Assembly (NCBI RefSeq): GCF_041146395.1
Contig: NC_090989.1
Location: 47,580,501-47,644,500 of the forward strand
Source: Eulemur rufifrons
Lineage: Eukaryota; Chordata; Mammalia; Primates; Lemuridae
DNA: 64,000 nt
Direction: 5' to 3'
Both the position numbers and the translations under genes were made by a program. Numbering within the stretch: position 1 is the stretch's first letter; the number at the start of each line of letters is the position of its first letter. Below are positions 24,901 through 37,334 of the stretch, in pieces. The notes beneath the pieces were generated by a model that saw only the letters and a program-made list of their open reading frames with translations, searched no databases and was not told the origin of the DNA.

Positions 24901-25490
24901 ACCTTTTTTTTTTTGGTAAATTTTTTTGACGGAAATTTTTTAATTGAAGTATAACATAGAGAAATGGACAAACCATAAATGTACAATTGATCGGTTTCTA
25001 CAAAGGGAAGACACTTATGGAATCGCCTCTCAGATTAGGGAATTACCAGCTCCCCAGAAGCCTCTCTTGTACCCCCCTCACTAATTATTCCCTCCCTCAG
25101 AGGTGGATGCTTTTATGACTTCTATTACCTTAGAATGGTTTTGAACTTGATAGAAGTAGAATTTTATAGCATATGCTTTTTAGTGTATGCCTTTTTCACT
25201 CAAAATTATGTTTGTATTCTTGAATATAGCTGTAATTTGCTTATTTTCATTTCATAGTATTCGGTTGTATATATTGTGCATATTCCATGAAGATAAAACA
25301 ATTTATCATACATTTCACTGTGGATGGGCATTGTCATTCATTCCAGTTTTTGGCTAATATGAATGCTATGGACATTTTTGTATGTGATGTTTGGTGAGCA
25401 TATGTATATATTTCCATTGGATATACACCTAGAAGTAAAATAGATTTTGGGTATTTTCAGTTACTGTAGATATTGCCAAATAATTTTTTT
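24901..25490 (-). mobile_element. Old L1ME-type 3' part, antisense
   Basis: The complement of an ancient L1 3' region: 'taattgaagtataacataga', 'agctccccagaagcctctct', 'tatacacctagaagtaaa'. More diverged than the L1 that follows and cut by it at about 25495. Confidence 0.75.
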
Positions 25491-25494
25491 CCTT

Positions 25495-25995
25495 TCCAGT
25501 TTTATTGAGGTATAATTGATAATAAAATTATATGTATTTAAGGGATACCGTATGATATTTTTGTATATCTATACATTGCAAAATGATTACTACAATCAAG
25601 CTAATTAACATATCCATCACTTTACATAGTTAGTTTTTTTTGTGGTGAGACTACTTAAGATCTACTCTCTTAGAAAATTTCAAGTACATAATACATTTTT
25701 ATTAACTATAGTCACTATGCTGTACATTAGATCTCCAGAACTTATTTATCTTATAACTGAAAGTTTGTATCCTTTGACCACATCTCCCCATTTCCCCTAC
25801 TTCCCAACTGTTGGTAACTACCTTTCTACTCTGTTTGTATGAGTTCAACTTTTTTAGGTTCCACATATAATTGAGACCATGCAGTATTTGTCTTTCTATG
25901 CCTGGCTTATTTGACATAGCATAATGTCCTCCATGTTCATCTATGTTGTCACAAATAGCAAGATTTCATTCTTTTTTAAGGCTGGATAATATTCC

Positions 25996-26033
<38 letters not shown>

Positions 26034-26780
26034 CACATACCACATTTTCTTTATTCATTCATCACTGATCACTTAGGTTGTTTCCATATCTTGGCTATTG
26101 TGAATAATGCTGCAATGAATGTGGGAATGCAGATATCTCTTTGAGATAGTGAATTTATTTCCTTTAGATATGTACCTAGAGGTGAGATTACTGGAATATA
26201 TGGTAGTTCTTTTTTGAATTTTTTCAGAACTTCCATACTGTTTTTCTCCTCCCAGGACCTTGTCTCAGGAATCCATACTATTTTCTATAATGGTTGTACC
26301 AATTTATATTCCCACCAACAACGTATAAGGGTTCTCTTTTCTCCACATCCTTGCCAACACTTCATATCTTTTGTCTTTTTGATAATAGCCATCATAACAG
26401 ATGTGAGCTGATATCTCATTGTGATTTTGATATGCATTTCCCTGATGATTAATGATGTGGAGCACCTTTTCATAAATTCATTGGCCATTTTTATAACTTC
26501 TTTGGAAAAATGTCTATTTAGGTCCTTTGCCCATTTTTTGATTCTGCTATTATATGTATATATTTTTGCTATTGAGTGATTTGAGTTTCTTATATATTTT
26601 GGATGTTAATCCCTTATCAGATACATGGTTTGCAAATATTTTCTCCCATTTTGTAGGTTGCTTTTTTATTTTTTTGATTGTTTCCTTTGCTGTGCAGAAA
26701 CTCTTTAGTTTGATGTAATCCCACTTGTTTATTTTTACTTTTGTTGCTGTGAGTTTGGTATGATATCCAAAAAAATTATT
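25495..26780 (-). mobile_element. L1MA/L1MB-type 3' part, antisense
   Basis: About 1.3 kb: 3' UTR complement ('ttttattgaggtataattga', 'aattaacatatccatcactt'), then ORF2 C-terminus complement ('tcctttgctgtgcagaaact', 'aaatattttctcccattttg'). It contains a (GT)n run at 25999-26031. A small insertion near 26235-26285 duplicates the 'tccatact' phrase. The U1 pseudogene follows at once. Confidence 0.85.
25999..26031. repeat. (GT)n microsatellite
   Basis: About 16 GT units inside the antisense L1, where the element normally has a short 'attgtgtgtatatacc' phrase. It is a local expansion of that seed. Confidence 0.95.
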
Positions 26781-26800
26781 GCCAACTGTTTTTTCTTTCC

Positions 26801-26964
26801 CAGGGGAGGGCACAAACACACTCTCCAACTACCACAAATTATGCAGTTGAGTTTCCCATATTTGGGGAAATTTCAGGGGTCAGCACATCTGGAATGCAAT
26901 GGATAAGCCTCACCCTGGGAAAACCGTTTTTGTGATCATAGTGTCTCCCCTGCCAGGGAAATAT
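26801..26964 (-). pseudogene. RNU1 pseudogene: U1 snRNA retropseudogene, full length
   Basis: The minus strand from 26964 to 26801 aligns end to end with the 164-nt U1 snRNA. Preserved parts are 'ggcaggggaga', 'ggcttatccattgca', 'gatgtgctgacccctg' and the Sm site 'aatttgtgg'. Most changes are CpG to TpG/CpA. The 5' end, which should pair with splice donors (ACUUACCUG), reads 'atttccctg', so base pairing is damaged. The sequence gccaactgttttttc at 26781-26795 recurs at 26965-26979 with one change, a 15-bp target duplication showing L1-mediated insertion. There is no room for the snRNA promoter (PSE), so it is a dead copy. Confidence 0.95.
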
Positions 26965-27110
26965 GCCAACAGTTTTTTCAAAGTGATTGTATTAATAAAT
27001 TCTTCTGCCTTTTTTTTGAATTTTAAATATTAATTAAGTTCTCTAGGTAATCACTGAAATTCTATCTTACCTTTTGCTGCGTGGAGAACTCTGGTATGAA
27101 TTTTATTTCT

Positions 27111-29637
27111 GGGACTTTTGGGTCAAGATGGTGGAATGGGCACACACTTTTACTTTTCTTCCTCCAAATAGCTCATAAAATGGCAATAAATGGGATTTAT
27201 TTTAGAGAAAGTTATAAACGTAAAAGGACAATGAGAAAGGAGGCACAATATCAGTACAATGTGAAATACTTGAGAAAGCTGACTCTTAGGCCAGCAGTGG
27301 GGAAGCTGAGAGGAAGCCTGATCTATATTACAGAATCCCTAAAAGCTTGAGGAATTGGCACATAGTGTACTCCTGGAAGAGGGGAGGTAATGCTAAAAAG
27401 GAGACCATTGATTTAAAGTCTGTTTAAAAACCAGTTTGATCCCCTCCCTCAATCCACAGACTTATAATTGTTTTCTACCCTTAACCCACTCTGGAAGAAG
27501 GCTGAAGAAAATTTGTCACTGGAGACCATAAAACATAAAGTCTCTGCACTAGGATTTTTCAGACATAGTTGAGGGTGGGAGTATGATATTGAAAACCAAG
27601 GGATTAAGCAAATATTTACATTCTGAATACTAAGACCACCCGAGACCTCTTCTACACTCAGCTCCCAAAATGTTGACAGGCAGACCTGTATCTTCTAGAT
27701 GGAAGCCTGGAATATTCTTCTCTAGGAATTCCACCAGACCAAGAATAAAAAAGTACTTGTAGTGCTTGTATTACTTGTACTGATGGTGGAGGAGAGGGAT
27801 CTCCAAGGAAATGGCTCAGCTAGATCAACAGGCACAGTGTAGCCCATGGTAGTCAAGTCCCAACCACAGGCTTAGAACTTCTGATCAACTCCTTTAGGGC
27901 CCCATTCTTAAATATAAGTAGGCAAGCAAGATCACCAGCTAGCTGAGGAAAGTTTTCCCAATGAAACATAGAGACCAAAAGAAACAGAAAAAAAAAAAAA
28001 ATCAATTTAGAAGAAAAGAAGCTTTTCAGAGGAAAGACCTCTTTAAAAAAATCATTAGTGTCCTCAGACAGATATAAGATAATATTGCATTCATGAAACA
28101 AGAACAGGATCCTTTAAAAAGGGACAATTGGGAACTTTTAGAAATTAAAAATACAATAATAGCTTAACAGCTGTTGAAAAGCTCAACAGAACAGTAGGAA
28201 GATAAAATTGAAGAAATCTCTGAGACAGTTGAACAAAAAAGAAGAAATAAAAAATAGAAAGGAAAATATAATAAAATTAGAGGACCAGATCATGAGGTTC
28301 AATGCATTGAATGCAGGAGTTCCAGAGGGAAAGGAGGAAGGAAAAGTGGGTAAATAGAAAAGAGGAAATCACCACCCATATAATTAAAGAAAAGTTTTTA
28401 GAACTAAAGGTCAGAGTTTCCAGGTTGAAATAATCAATAGATTGCCCAGCAGAATGGATTAAAAATAAACTCACTCTAAGGTACATTTTATAATCTTACA
28501 ATACTGAGGAAAGCAAGAAGTTTTAGAAACTTCCAGAAATGGAAAAAACAAAAACAAAACAAAACAAAAAACCAACAAACCCAAGTCATATGAAAAAGGT
28601 AAAAAAAAAAATCAGAGCACCTATGTGTTTCTCAATAGCAACAACAGAGGCTAGAATATAATGGAACAACACCTCAAAAATTTTTGAAGAAAATTGATTC
28701 CTAACCTAGCATTCTACACTTAGCCAAATTCATAAGCAAATATGAGGATAGACTTAAAAAATTCAGATATTCAAAATCTGAAAGTTTTTATCTCCCATGA
28801 GCTTTCTCAGAGATCTACTGCTTGCTACATATGACCCATCAAAATGAAGTTGTAAACTAAAAAAAAAAGAAAGACATAGGAAATGAGAAACAGGAGATTT
28901 AATATAAGGGAGTGGAAAGAATCTTCAGAATGAATGAAGGGAGATTCCAGGGCAATACCTGGACACTAGGCATAGAAGACAATGTCCAGAATTAAGCAAA
29001 TCACAAGGCTCCAGAAAATATTTTCTTAAGATTAGCAGACGGACACTGAGTTTTACAATATATTTATGGGAGCTTTAGAAATATGGCCAAGAGTTTGGGA
29101 TTGAATTGGTGATAAGTAGATAGAAAACCTAGCATGTGAGCAAATGAGGAAAAAACACAGGAGTTATTACCTTCTCACCAGCTTCCTGCTTCCCCTTACC
29201 CCCCAGTCAACAAAAGTTTGTGCAGGAAATGAAAGTAATCGCAGTAATTACATGTCTCAGTTGTGAATGACATTTATATCGTCATAATAATGTAAACATT
29301 GAATGTTGATCTAACCAAAATTTCAATACAACTGTATTGAGCGAATGAGGGGGTGTGAATGGGAAGAGTGTATTTGTTGTGGGGGCTGGGGGTGGGGTTA
29401 AAGAAAGCTGAAGCCTCACCAGGGATAAAATCTATATGTAATGACTACAATTAAAAAATCAAGAAATACAATATGTGCATATTATTTAGAGATATAGTGA
29501 CACATTCCAAAAGAATCCTCTGAAGGAGAGAAAAGATGTTGCCTCTGGGAGGGGGCTACTATTTTTTATATTTTAAAATAATTATATGTCTCTTCTAATT
29601 ATTTGAAAGTATACATCTGATAAAAATAAATGGAATA
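27111..29637 (+). mobile_element. HAL1 (half-L1), near full length
   Basis: About 2.5 kb in sense orientation. The leader starts 'gggacttttgggtcaagatg'. The single ORF1-like coding region of HAL1 is recognisable from about 27.9 to 29.0 kb: 'gatattgcattcatgaaaca', 'agaacaggatccttt', 'gaaattaaaaatacaata', 'cctagcattctacacttagc' and 'gggagattccagggcaatac'. No reverse-transcriptase region follows, as expected for HAL1. Stops and indels break every frame. Likely target duplication: aattttatttct at 27099-27110 against aattttattct at 29638-29648. Confidence 0.85.
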
Positions 29638-29649
29638 AATTTTATTCTA

Positions 29650-30304
29650 ATTCTATCACTTTCTTAAGGCTTATTTTATTCATCTACGAAATGAGCATTT
29701 GAATCAATCATTATAAGATGTCTTACTTTGGCCAATTGTTCTGGTCTCTAGTGCTACAGAATCATTTACAGGTATCCCGAGGAACCTATTTGAAAGTGAC
29801 CTCCTATTGTTTCTTCTTCATATATAAAGTTTCTAGGGAGCACTGAAAAGCACAAAAGGGAGATGGCAGGAAGGAGGAGGACCTTCGGAGATTCCCACAA
29901 ATGAATGATTAGTCTGTGAATTGATGAGAGTCCTTGTCCCCGGATAATTCAGAATAAACACACCTCCCCTTCACTCAGAGCTACAGCAGCAAGTTTATTC
30001 CTGATGGTTTATAGTGACTGGTACAGAGAAGAAATACTGTAACATAATTAAAGAGCCATGGTCCTACAATTGGTGCAGATGTTCAGATGTGAGTCACTGA
30101 AAAATTATCATCCTTACTGTGAAATAAGACTGGTCCACGTGAGGCTGGTCTCTCAAAGAAGGAAAACCTAACATGATGCAATATGCGCTGCAGGTAAGGC
30201 AGTGGGTATCGTTTTGAACACAAAGTTGCCTCTGGCTCAGGTTCCCTTGGGCTGAAGTCCCAGCCTCTTGCTTGTAAGTCCTCTATTCCTTGCCACTATT
30301 ATGT
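29650..30304. other. Unassigned sequence
   Basis: No gene or named repeat recognised. Confidence 0.45.
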
Positions 30305-30307
30305 AAA

Positions 30308-30492
30308 GCAGTGCTTCTCAGGTTCGAGTGAGCCTTCAAATAACCCGGAGAGCTTGTTAAATAAAACCCATTCATTCCTGAGTCCCGTGTCCAGAAATTC
30401 TGATTTAGTAGGTCTTTGGTGGGGCCCAGAATATTCATTTTTAACAAGTTCCCATGTGATGCTACTCCTGCTAAGTGTTGGACCATAATGAG
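30308..30492. repeat. MER5-type hAT MITE
   Basis: Reads 'cagtgcttctcaggttcgag', then 'agaaattctgatttagtagg', 'ggtggggcccagaatattca' and 'aacaagttcccatgtgatgc', in MER5 order. Confidence 0.85.
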
Positions 30493-31255
30493 ATGGTGGT
30501 CCCCACCTATGGGCTCATCCTTCACAGATTTCCTCTTTCTGTGGCTAAATGTATCAGGTGACAGTCTGGGGCGACTTGGTGTCTCTAGCTTATTCCTGTT
30601 CTATTCATTCGCTTCTGAGAAGCAAACCAAATAACTCTTCAAGCTCTCTTCCCCTTCACAAGCGTGCTCTGAGGCAGTCTGCATTTTCTTTAGAGGAGGT
30701 CCTAGGAGAAAGGCAGCTTCATAGACTGGCCAGTCATCCCTGCCAGATTTCACATTGTGCCAAAATGTTAGCCTTGTGTTTTTCACTGAGGTATTGGAAA
30801 TTGTAGTAGTATTTCACAGACAGTGATGATGAATGGTGTCTGTTTAATTGGGACTTTAGTACTTTTATTTTATCCTCATGGTCCTTATAAAACAGAACTT
30901 TATTATCCATACCTTTTCTGGAAGTGTTTCCACTTCTGTAGTACCGTAACATCCAGGTACTCAAATCCTTGAATAAACTCACCAGCAATATTCATTCTAT
31001 TTATTTACAGGCAAATAAGGCAGGGTACTCAGATCTCTTGGAGAGTTCTAAAGTGCTGTAAACTTCCATAGGGAAAGTCCTGGAGGGAAGTAACAGAGAT
31101 TTGGTGAGGAAAGAAAGCTTGACAGTAAAATGGGTGACAAAGTCCATCTAATTCTATTTCTGCCATGACTTTTGGGTTTCTTTGGCTTCACTGTCTTCTC
31201 CTTAAACTGTTTGTTTGCCACCAGACTCAGCTCTCTACAGTTTCCCTATTTTCCA
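30493..31255. other. Unassigned sequence
   Basis: Overlapping short frames on both strands at 30416-30988 have no domain. No repeat named. Confidence 0.45.
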
Positions 31256-31372
31256 TGTGGTGGTCACCTTGGTCTATGAGGGCACAGGCTCTGTCTTCTT
31301 TGTGGCTGTATCTCCATTGCGTAGCACAGTTCAATGCAGAGTCAATGCACAACAAAGGTTTGAATAAATGAT
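31256..31372 (+). mobile_element. L2 LINE 3' end
   Basis: 'tctatgagggcacaggctct' and 'gcacaacaaaggtttgaata' match the order of the L2 3' terminus. Similarity may extend left to about 31140. The stretch to 31770 that follows is unassigned, with a TA-rich patch at 31584-31645. Confidence 0.6.
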
Positions 31373-31786
31373 TATTGAAAAAATTATATTCTTCTTCTCT
31401 GTGATCTTCAGTGGACCCACATAGCCTAAAGAATCAAGTCTGTTTTTCTTGGCATGACCCCAGCAGGCCCCAGACATGCTCAGGCAGTTAAGCAGCACAG
31501 GAGTGTGGTGGCATTGAGGGGGCCGAGTGATGGTTAGGGCTGCCGAAAGGTCTAAACAAAAATGTCCCAGACATACTTGATAAAAATTTATATAAATGTA
31601 TACATATATGTATATGTACACATGACACAAATATGCATATACATAAGAAATGGGCATTTTAGTGATGATAATTTGTACTCTACATTAATATTTTGCATCA
31701 GGTACCTTTACTTCTATTTTTATTTAAAAAATTCATTATTTGCTTTTAAATAAGTCAAAGGTAAAGTTAAAAAATTATTTCTTACA

Positions 31787-32270
31787 CATTCTATAAAAAA
31801 GACATCTGCACTCGATTGTTTATAGCAGCACAATTCACAATTGCAAAGAAGTGGAAACAACCCAAGTGCCCATCAATACATGAGTGGATTAATAAAATGT
31901 GGTCTATGTATACCATGGAGTACTACTCAGCTATAAGAAATAATGGTGATATAGCACCTCTTGTATTTTCCTGGATAGAGCTGGAACCCATTCCACTAAG
32001 TGAAGTATCCCAAGAATGAAAAAATAAGCACCACATGTACTCACCATCAAATTGGTTTCACTGATCGTCACCTAAGAGCACATTTAGGAATAACATTGAT
32101 CGGGTGTCGGGCAGATGTGTGTGGGGGGGGAGAGGATGGGTGTATACATACATAATGAGTGCTATGCGCACTGTCTAGGGAATGGATATGCTTGAAGCTC
32201 TCATTCGGGGCAAGGGCAATATACACAACCTAAACTTTTGTACCCCTATAATATGCTGAAATAAAAAAAA
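31787..32270 (+). mobile_element. Young L1, 5'-truncated, sense
   Basis: About 480 bp: the end of ORF2 (frame 31816-32019 reads MFIAAQFTIAKKWKQPKCP, then IHEWINKMWSMYTMEYYSAI), then a G-rich 3' UTR with a 9-G run near 32124, ending 'aatatgctgaaataaaaaaa'. A 16-bp target duplication with one mismatch, aaaattatttcttaca, lies at 31771-31786 and 32267-32282. Closely similar to the L1 at 61962. Confidence 0.96.
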
Positions 32271-32282
32271 TTACTTCTTACA

Positions 32283-33019
32283 GATTCCAAACTCAATCTG
32301 TTACATTCACAGACTTCTCATGGCACTAAAAATTCTATCTATACTAATGTTTAACAAAGGAATTGAAAGAAAATATTGAACAAATCCGAAGCAATCCTTT
32401 GTTGTAAAAACATATCCAGTTACAAAGACTTGTTCCTCTAGAGAAGGAGACCACTCTGGTGAAAACATCCTAGATACTTAGACATTAAGAGATTATTCAC
32501 AATTGATTTTTCTGGAAACCTTTCAAGCTCAAGAAGGTGAATTTTCAAAGCTATTTTTTTTTCCTGGTATTTGTATGCTTAATATTTCAGAGGAAAATTT
32601 ACTGTCCATATTAAATACACATTACTTTATTAGTAGAAATATTTATCTTTTTTTTTCAGTCAAGGAACTAAAATTGACTTTTTAATTTCAAACTGTTATT
32701 TTTTTTCTTAAAGCTGCCAGAAACTGCTGTGTAAAAGAAAGTGAAAATGGGGAATCCTATATTAGAAAGAGGGCAGCATTCAGTGCAGCTGCGTGGATCC
32801 AGGCGGCACCTGGGGCGCTGAGGGAGCCTTGCTCTCAGGACCGGCTTCACAGCTGGTGTCACGGTAAGGACTCAGACCCAGGGAGTGGGAGGGAAGGACT
32901 CTAGGAAAGTTGCCTAATGTGGTAACAAAACCACTTAACTAGAAATCTCAATTGTTTTGCCTGACAGAAAAGTTAAATACTGGAAAACACTAATTTGAGA
33001 CATGGGGCCATGCTACAGG
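32283..33019. other. Unassigned sequence
   Basis: No repeat named. The 32735-32870 part is richer in G+C and CpG than its surroundings and is followed by 'cacggtaagg', a good match to a splice donor, but no gene can be assigned. Confidence 0.45.
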
Positions 33020-33640
33020 GTTGGAAGGGCCTACTCAGCCTCCTGCTGTCTACTCTCCTTATCCCACACCTCCACTACTCTCCATGTAACAGCTGGAGAA
33101 ATCCTTCTAAAAATGCCTTGGTCAGATGGTGCCACCTCCCCGTTCAAAATGATGCATAGTCCAGGGCTTTGCATAACATTCATAAATAAAACCCCAAAAT
33201 CTTTCTGGATTATGGCCAACTCTCAAACGCATTTCATTCTCCCCTTTGAGCTCTCAGCTTTATCCATACTAGAGGTTTCCTTCCTATTTGTGGAACACTC
33301 TAATCCCACTTTCTCGTGAAGGCCTTTGCACTTGCTGTTTCCACTGTCTTGAACACTGTTCCCCCAGATAGTCACACGACCCCCATTGCTTACTTAAGTC
33401 AATGTCACTTTCCAGAGGCCTTCTCCAACCACCCTGTCCCCTCTCCCCCCTTTAACACTCACTCCTGTCTGGCAATCTACTGTAGGTCTCTTTACTATCT
33501 ACTCCACTGAAAGTGAGTCCCTTTCGGACAAGGACCTTGCCTGCTGTGAATACTGGTGGGTCCCCAGTGTCCGGATGGAGTCTGGTGTGCAGCTAATGTA
33601 AACTGTTTGTGGAATGGATGGATGAATGAATGAATGAGTG
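33020..33640 (+). mobile_element. L2 LINE 3' region, sense
   Basis: L2 3' phrases in order: 'gccttggtcagatggtgcca', 'aaggcctttgcacttgctgt', 'actttccagaggccttctcc', 'ctctactccact'-like and the (gaat)n tail 'gatggatgaatgaatgaatg'. Diverged but nearly continuous for about 600 bp. Confidence 0.85.
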
Positions 33641-36029
33641 AGAACAATAAAAAAAATAGCTCTGGTGACAGAAACTCAGGCAAATGTGTTTATAAATGCT
33701 TCTTGAGAATATTCCTTCAACACAGAAGATTTTCATTATGCGAGCAATTAATGTATCTGAATTGAACTTTGCAGAAAAAAGGGGGGAGGGCAGGAAAGAA
33801 ATGGGGCAGGGACAAAGAGACAGTGATGGGGGTGGGTGGCTACAGATGGGGTCAGAGTTAGGGTGAGCAGTGGTACAGTTACCTGTTCATTCTAGCGAGC
33901 AGAGATTTAATCGAGCCTGAAATAGTCAATGTCTTTGGTGAAAATCCATGGAAAGAGTGTATGACTGATTTTAAGGGTTTCCCAGACCAACAATAAAGAT
34001 GTGAAACAGATTTTTACCAAAGAACTTTGTAATTTGGTGGTGAACTATTTGTTGACATGCTAATGTAGGAATTGAAAATTAGTCAAAAGCCCTAAAGAAA
34101 TATTAGAGGAATTGATAAGATCACCAACAGAAGATATGGAACTCTGTGGGCGAATTAAGGGATTTTCAAGGGTAATTTGAATTATATGAGATTTTCATTT
34201 TATAGGCTGACCCATCTAGTCCTGGAGTAAGATGTGGCACCATCGTGAAGAAAAAGAAAGACTACGGTTTGATGTAGGTGTGCACTAAAGTTGGTAGGGT
34301 CGGTAGAGGAAGACGTCCTCAGTGGAAGTGGTTCTGTGTCACACCCATCTTTCTGGGTGGTAGATATTTAGGAAGGACCTCGGTGTTGACCAAAACCAAA
34401 CTACCAGAAGTTGTGAAATCTAAGCACCTCTGTCTGGCTTATTGTCACCTCTGCATCACAGAGAATAAAGAGGTGGGGTAGGAGCTGTCAACTTCCCTGC
34501 TTGTCATATAGTTGGTGATTCATTAGAATTTCTTTTAAAATTTTGGACTCACTGGTCTGTGCATTCTCTACACAACCTCCCACTACGCAAGCCTGAAGTG
34601 GGAATGCATGCTCACAGCTGTGAGGGGGAGTGACAGTAGGAGTGAAGGGAAGGAGTATGGAAGTTGAGATGATACAAGATCCATATAAGATTTGTGTGCT
34701 CTGGGACACGCAAGAATGCTTTTTAAAACATTAGCTAAGAGTTAGGGTAAAGGTGAATTTGTTTCTGCATTTCTGAGATATACTTTGTCTCCCCCTTCTT
34801 TTGTTGTTATGTGCATTTGCTTTGGTGTGTCAGGGTGGGGCTGATGAAATCTAATAACCCTTGCAGAGAGACTGGTTCACACTGACTTGTGTTTAATTCT
34901 GAGAAATCTTTTTATTTTTTCAAGAGGAGGGTAGGAAACAGGCAAGCAGCTATGACATCACCCATATGGCATAGGAAGCTACGTTTGTGGCATCTCACAA
35001 ATTCTGAAATATGTTGTTGTCCTGGGTCCACTCTTCATTTTAAGATTTTTTTCTTGCATTCCAAAGTGAAAGATACAGCCTTTTGTTAATTTACAAAATT
35101 CTATAGAGCACACAATAAAATAGTAATGCTGGTTAAGCTGTAAGGATAGTCATTGTGGAAAAATTATGATCAAATCTCTTAATTTCTTCCATTATTTGGT
35201 CAGTAAGGAAAATAATTTCCCTATTTTCTTTCCCCTTTGTTCCAAATTCAGTTTTTAGTGATTGTGCACAGTTGCAGATTTTATCATTATAACACAAAGA
35301 TTAGCCATTCTGACAATCATTAGCTAAATTAAAATGCATGATTAAAAAACGTTCAGCCCAAGAAAAACACAATGCAGGTTAATGATGAAAAAGACCCAGC
35401 CAGTCTTTAAACCACTGGGATTGAAATTTCATGGTCTCTGAGGATGACTCATTGCTTAGCTGTGTCATGAGTTTCATTTTGAAATGAAATACCCTGTGTG
35501 GTTTCATCTGAGTCTTCATGTTGATGCAAAAAGGAAATGAGCCCACATTGGGAAGTTAGGTTGAAATACATATATTAACGATGACAAAAGTGTCAAGATG
35601 CTGTCCAGCCATCCTCCCTACCACCCTTCTGGCATTACCAGGCTGTTCCATAACTGTGTAACACCTGTCTCTCTTCCCCACTTGTCTGAGAACTCAGAAA
35701 GCAAGAGCTAGTGAAGCAAATAGAAGGTTCTCCATGAATTGCTGTTGAATGAACCAGTGAACATCAGCTCAAATCTTCCTGGGTAACTGTCGATGAGAAA
35801 ACTCTGCATTCATCTTCACTGAATTCACACACTTGCCAAGAACAGTCTTGTTTATATGAGCCACTTCACTGTGTTATTTTCACAATAATAGTCACATTCC
35901 TAGACTTGGATATTCTCTTGAGACAAATGGGGGAGGAAGGGTGATGAATATAGGAAATATAGTGGAAACAAAGCAGATGGGGTGAAAAATAGAGTAAGAT
36001 TAATAATTTTAGTTTGATTTTATTTTTAT
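33641..36029. other. Unassigned sequence, one possible L2 scrap
   Basis: About 2.4 kb with no gene. A G-rich patch (ggggggaggg type) lies at 33780-33850. A weak L2 3' end may lie at 35650-35760 ('ttgctgttgaatgaaccagt'). The frame at 34278-34481 has no domain. Confidence 0.45.
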
Positions 36030-36175
36030 TTCAATTTACTTTTATATTTTTTGAGTATGTACTATGTTTCAGATTCTGTTCCAAGGATATTAGACTTCGT
36101 ATCTGATTTCAATGAATTTATACTCTCATGGTACAGAGTGGGGGCAGAAAGGAGAATTCTTAGATAACCAAAGAA
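36030..36175 (-). mobile_element. L2 LINE 3' end, antisense
   Basis: 'tttgagtatgtactatgttt', 'cagattctgttccaaggata' and 'ttatactctcatggtacaga' follow the antisense L2 end. Confidence 0.6.
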
Positions 36176-36241
36176 ATTAGAGAACAAGGAAAAACTCTAC
36201 TTAACAAAATACTCAACTGAATTGTCAGGTGGTACAGCTTA

Positions 36242-36502
36242 GTTTTTTTTCTTTTTCTTTTTTTAAGAGACAGAGTCTTACTCTGTCATCCAGGCTGGAG
36301 TGCGGTGGTGCAATCATAGTTTACTGCAACCTTGAACTCCTGGGCTCAGGAGATCCTCATGCCTCAGCCTCCCCAGTAGCGGGGACTACAGGTGCGTCTC
36401 ACCACGCCTAGCTAATTTTTTTTTGTAAGAGACTTAGGTCTCGCTATGTTGCCCAGGCTGGTCTTGAACTCCTGGGCTAAAGGGAGCCACCACGCCTGGC
36501 CT
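36242..36502 (-). mobile_element. Alu, old, antisense, internally deleted
   Basis: A T-rich end, then 'gagacagagtcttactctgt'. The second arm lacks the stretch between 'cctgggctaaag' and 'ggagccaccacgcctggcc'. The short direct repeat cagctta at 36235-36241 and 36503-36509 is a likely target duplication. Confidence 0.93.
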
Positions 36503-36514
36503 CAGCTTAATCTT

Positions 36515-36745
36515 TGGATGTACAAGCTTTTAAATCAGACTAGGACTGATACTAGCTCTATCATTACTAGCTCTGAGACCCTGAAGAAGTTACTTGATCT
36601 AGTCCTTATCTACTTATTTGCAAAATGGGGATAATAATAATAATGCTTACACCATAAGGTTATTATGAAGATTAGATAATATTTAATTCATTCATGTACA
36701 TCATACATCCCACAAGGACTACCAGATCAATGAATGTGAGCTCTT
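36515..36745 (+). repeat. MIR SINE
   Basis: Sense MIR: 'ctagctctgagaccctgaag', 'tatttgcaaaatggggataa', then 'aaggttattatgaagatt'. Confidence 0.85.
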
Positions 36746-37334
36746 AGTGATTAAAGGCAAGAATGAAAAGGACTAGGAAAATAGCTTCAGTAACTTGAGT
36801 TTATTTTAAAATTTCTGTTGTTAACCACATGAAATATAGTGTTTTGCTAAAAGATGTCATTTGTCAATTGTAGACCAATTAAAATCACCATATAATTTTG
36901 ATTGGCTTTGATGATAAACATTGAGATCAGTGCTTGCTTTAGAAAACATTACCAAAGTGAATATCTTGACAACCAAAAGGCTTGTTCAAATTATAGTATA
37001 ACCACCATGCAGTCCAAGGGAAATATGTGTACTTTTCGAGAACAACAGTTTTGATTCTGGAAAAGGGAAAAAATGCTACAGAGAGTAGCTGAAGAAATTG
37101 TTGAAGTTTGGTAATTTTTCAAAACTGAATTTCCATTCTCTGACCTACATAAACATTTTTCTTACTTTTAGAATAGGAACTCCAAATTTTGAGGGGGGGA
37201 TGCCCTCTTCTCTGTCTTATGCTAACTATTTGCCTTATGTTTTATTGAGAATGAGGCCTGTCCATGTGGACTCTCTCAATATCTCTTAAAGGATCACCCT
37301 CTTGTCCTTTTTTCTAGCTCAGAAGAAGGTAACT
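36746..37334. other. Unassigned sequence
   Basis: No gene or named repeat. Short frame 37098-37289 has no domain. Confidence 0.45.

Noticed and set aside
34278..34481. 67-codon frame with GRGRRPQWKW-like basic start
   Set aside because: No family match and no supporting context. Considered as a retrocopy remnant, but no poly(A) or flanking duplication was found.
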